Shown piece after piece: positions 27,598-28,009 of a stretch of 28,009 nucleotides of DNA. Both the position numbers and the translations under genes were made by a program. Source of the stretch: Blattamonas nauphoetae (lineage: Eukaryota; Preaxostyla; Oxymonadida); contig JARBJD010000623.1 of assembly GCA_033064195.1 (NCBI GenBank), positions 1 through 28,009 of the forward strand, read 5' to 3'. Within the stretch, counting starts at the first letter, position 1. Each line of letters opens with the position of its first letter. Below the pieces are notes generated by a model. It had not been told where the DNA came from. It saw only the letters and a program-made list of their open reading frames with translations, and ran no database searches.

Positions 27598-28009
27598 ATT
27601 CCGAATTAGATTTTCATTCGTTGTTTTCTCAGTTTTGGATTTTTCTCCAGAAACGAGGATCAATGGGTTCGATCACTGATTTCTCAACTATGCTCGTTTT
27701 GTTGTAATTCTTCGCGATTCTGATTCCTCTGATGTCCAGGATCATCGTGGTATGCTCCGTTTTTGAAAATTTCGGACTTTTGCAGAGATATTGAGCGATT
27801 CACAACTGCAGATCTAGGTAAAAAGCATGTATTCTTCATCATCACTCTCATTTTATCTTATTTCACTCTTGTTTTTAGCTGTTTTTGGTTGAATTGTAAC
27901 CTCATTCTCATTCGTTACCATCTCATTTTGGTCCCACTTCCGTCTTGTTTTCTCGTTGTTTATCCTTTTTACCACTTCATTCATACTCAGTTCTGTTCAA
28001 ACTTTTTCA
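27598..28009. other. Spacer of copy C, no gene
   Basis: This is the homologue of the gene-free spacer of copies A and B, with the conserved block AACGAGGATCAATGGGTTCG at its start and the CGGACTTTTGCAGAGAT phrase near 27770. There are no open frames of interest. Confidence 0.6.

Larger units (their letters stand above)
27441..28009 (-). mobile_element. Polinton copy C (start of a third copy, mostly outside window)
   Basis: From 27441 the sequence matches 8963-9530 of copy A in the same orientation. It holds the N-terminal part of a two-module gene, the T-rich motif (27580-27597), and then the adjoining spacer. The spacer part resembles copy B (15250 down to about 14880) more closely than copy A. 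It runs off the window. Whether the rest is whole cannot be seen; at this edge the element is truncated by the junction at 27441. Confidence 0.8.

Noticed and set aside
1-28009. CRISPR array, rRNA or tRNA genes, bacterial operon signals
   Set aside because: No regularly spaced direct repeats, no rRNA-like or tRNA-like sequence, and no ribosome-binding sites; the window is eukaryotic.

Overview
The window is a cluster of Polinton/Maverick elements in a eukaryotic genome. The evidence is a protein-primed family B DNA polymerase with in-frame extra domains, a retroviral-type DDE integrase, an FtsK/A32-like packaging ATPase, a phage-type fibre with an S74 chaperone domain, and element ends beginning 5'-AG. 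The genes show no introns. GC-richer inserted DNA resembles the ciliary central-apparatus protein SPAG17/PF6, so the host probably has motile flagella. Very short 5' leaders and stop codons embedded in TAAA recall trichomonad-type gene ends, so a metamonad flagellate is a guess, not a demonstration.

Layout: (1) 1-11702, copy A, lying in minus orientation with its far end outside the window. From its terminus inward: terminal repeat, a three-module protein gene, a 1.7 kb gene-free spacer, a two-module paralogue, pPolB (broken), integrase, a small coiled-coil gene, ATPase on the opposite strand, and a basic protein. (2) 11703-12710, about 1 kb of unrelated, probably host, DNA. (3) 12711 to about 26597, copy B, a mirror image of copy A (paired coordinates sum to about 24413), with a pPolB open over 1468 residues. 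Its integrase gene is split by about 5 kb of foreign DNA (about 20769-25836) that carries decayed SPAG17-like coding sequence and has 16-bp inverted repeats near its edges. (4) About 26598-27440, minus-strand remains of a fibre gene. (5) 27441-28009, the start of a third copy (C) in the same orientation as A, running out of the window.

How the parts fit: pPolB replicates the element from its protein-primed ends, the integrase inserts it, the ATPase would package DNA into capsids, and the fibre would decorate particles. Capsid and protease genes are not visible and would lie beyond position 1 in copy A. The genes beside the terminus encode repeated modules that look like DNA-binding repeats. 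Several genes share an almost identical T-rich motif touching the start codon, suggesting a common promoter or initiator. Copies A and B are very similar in some blocks and clearly diverged in others, so the cluster has been mixed by recombination. All element parts are treated here as fossils; copy A and copy B look young.
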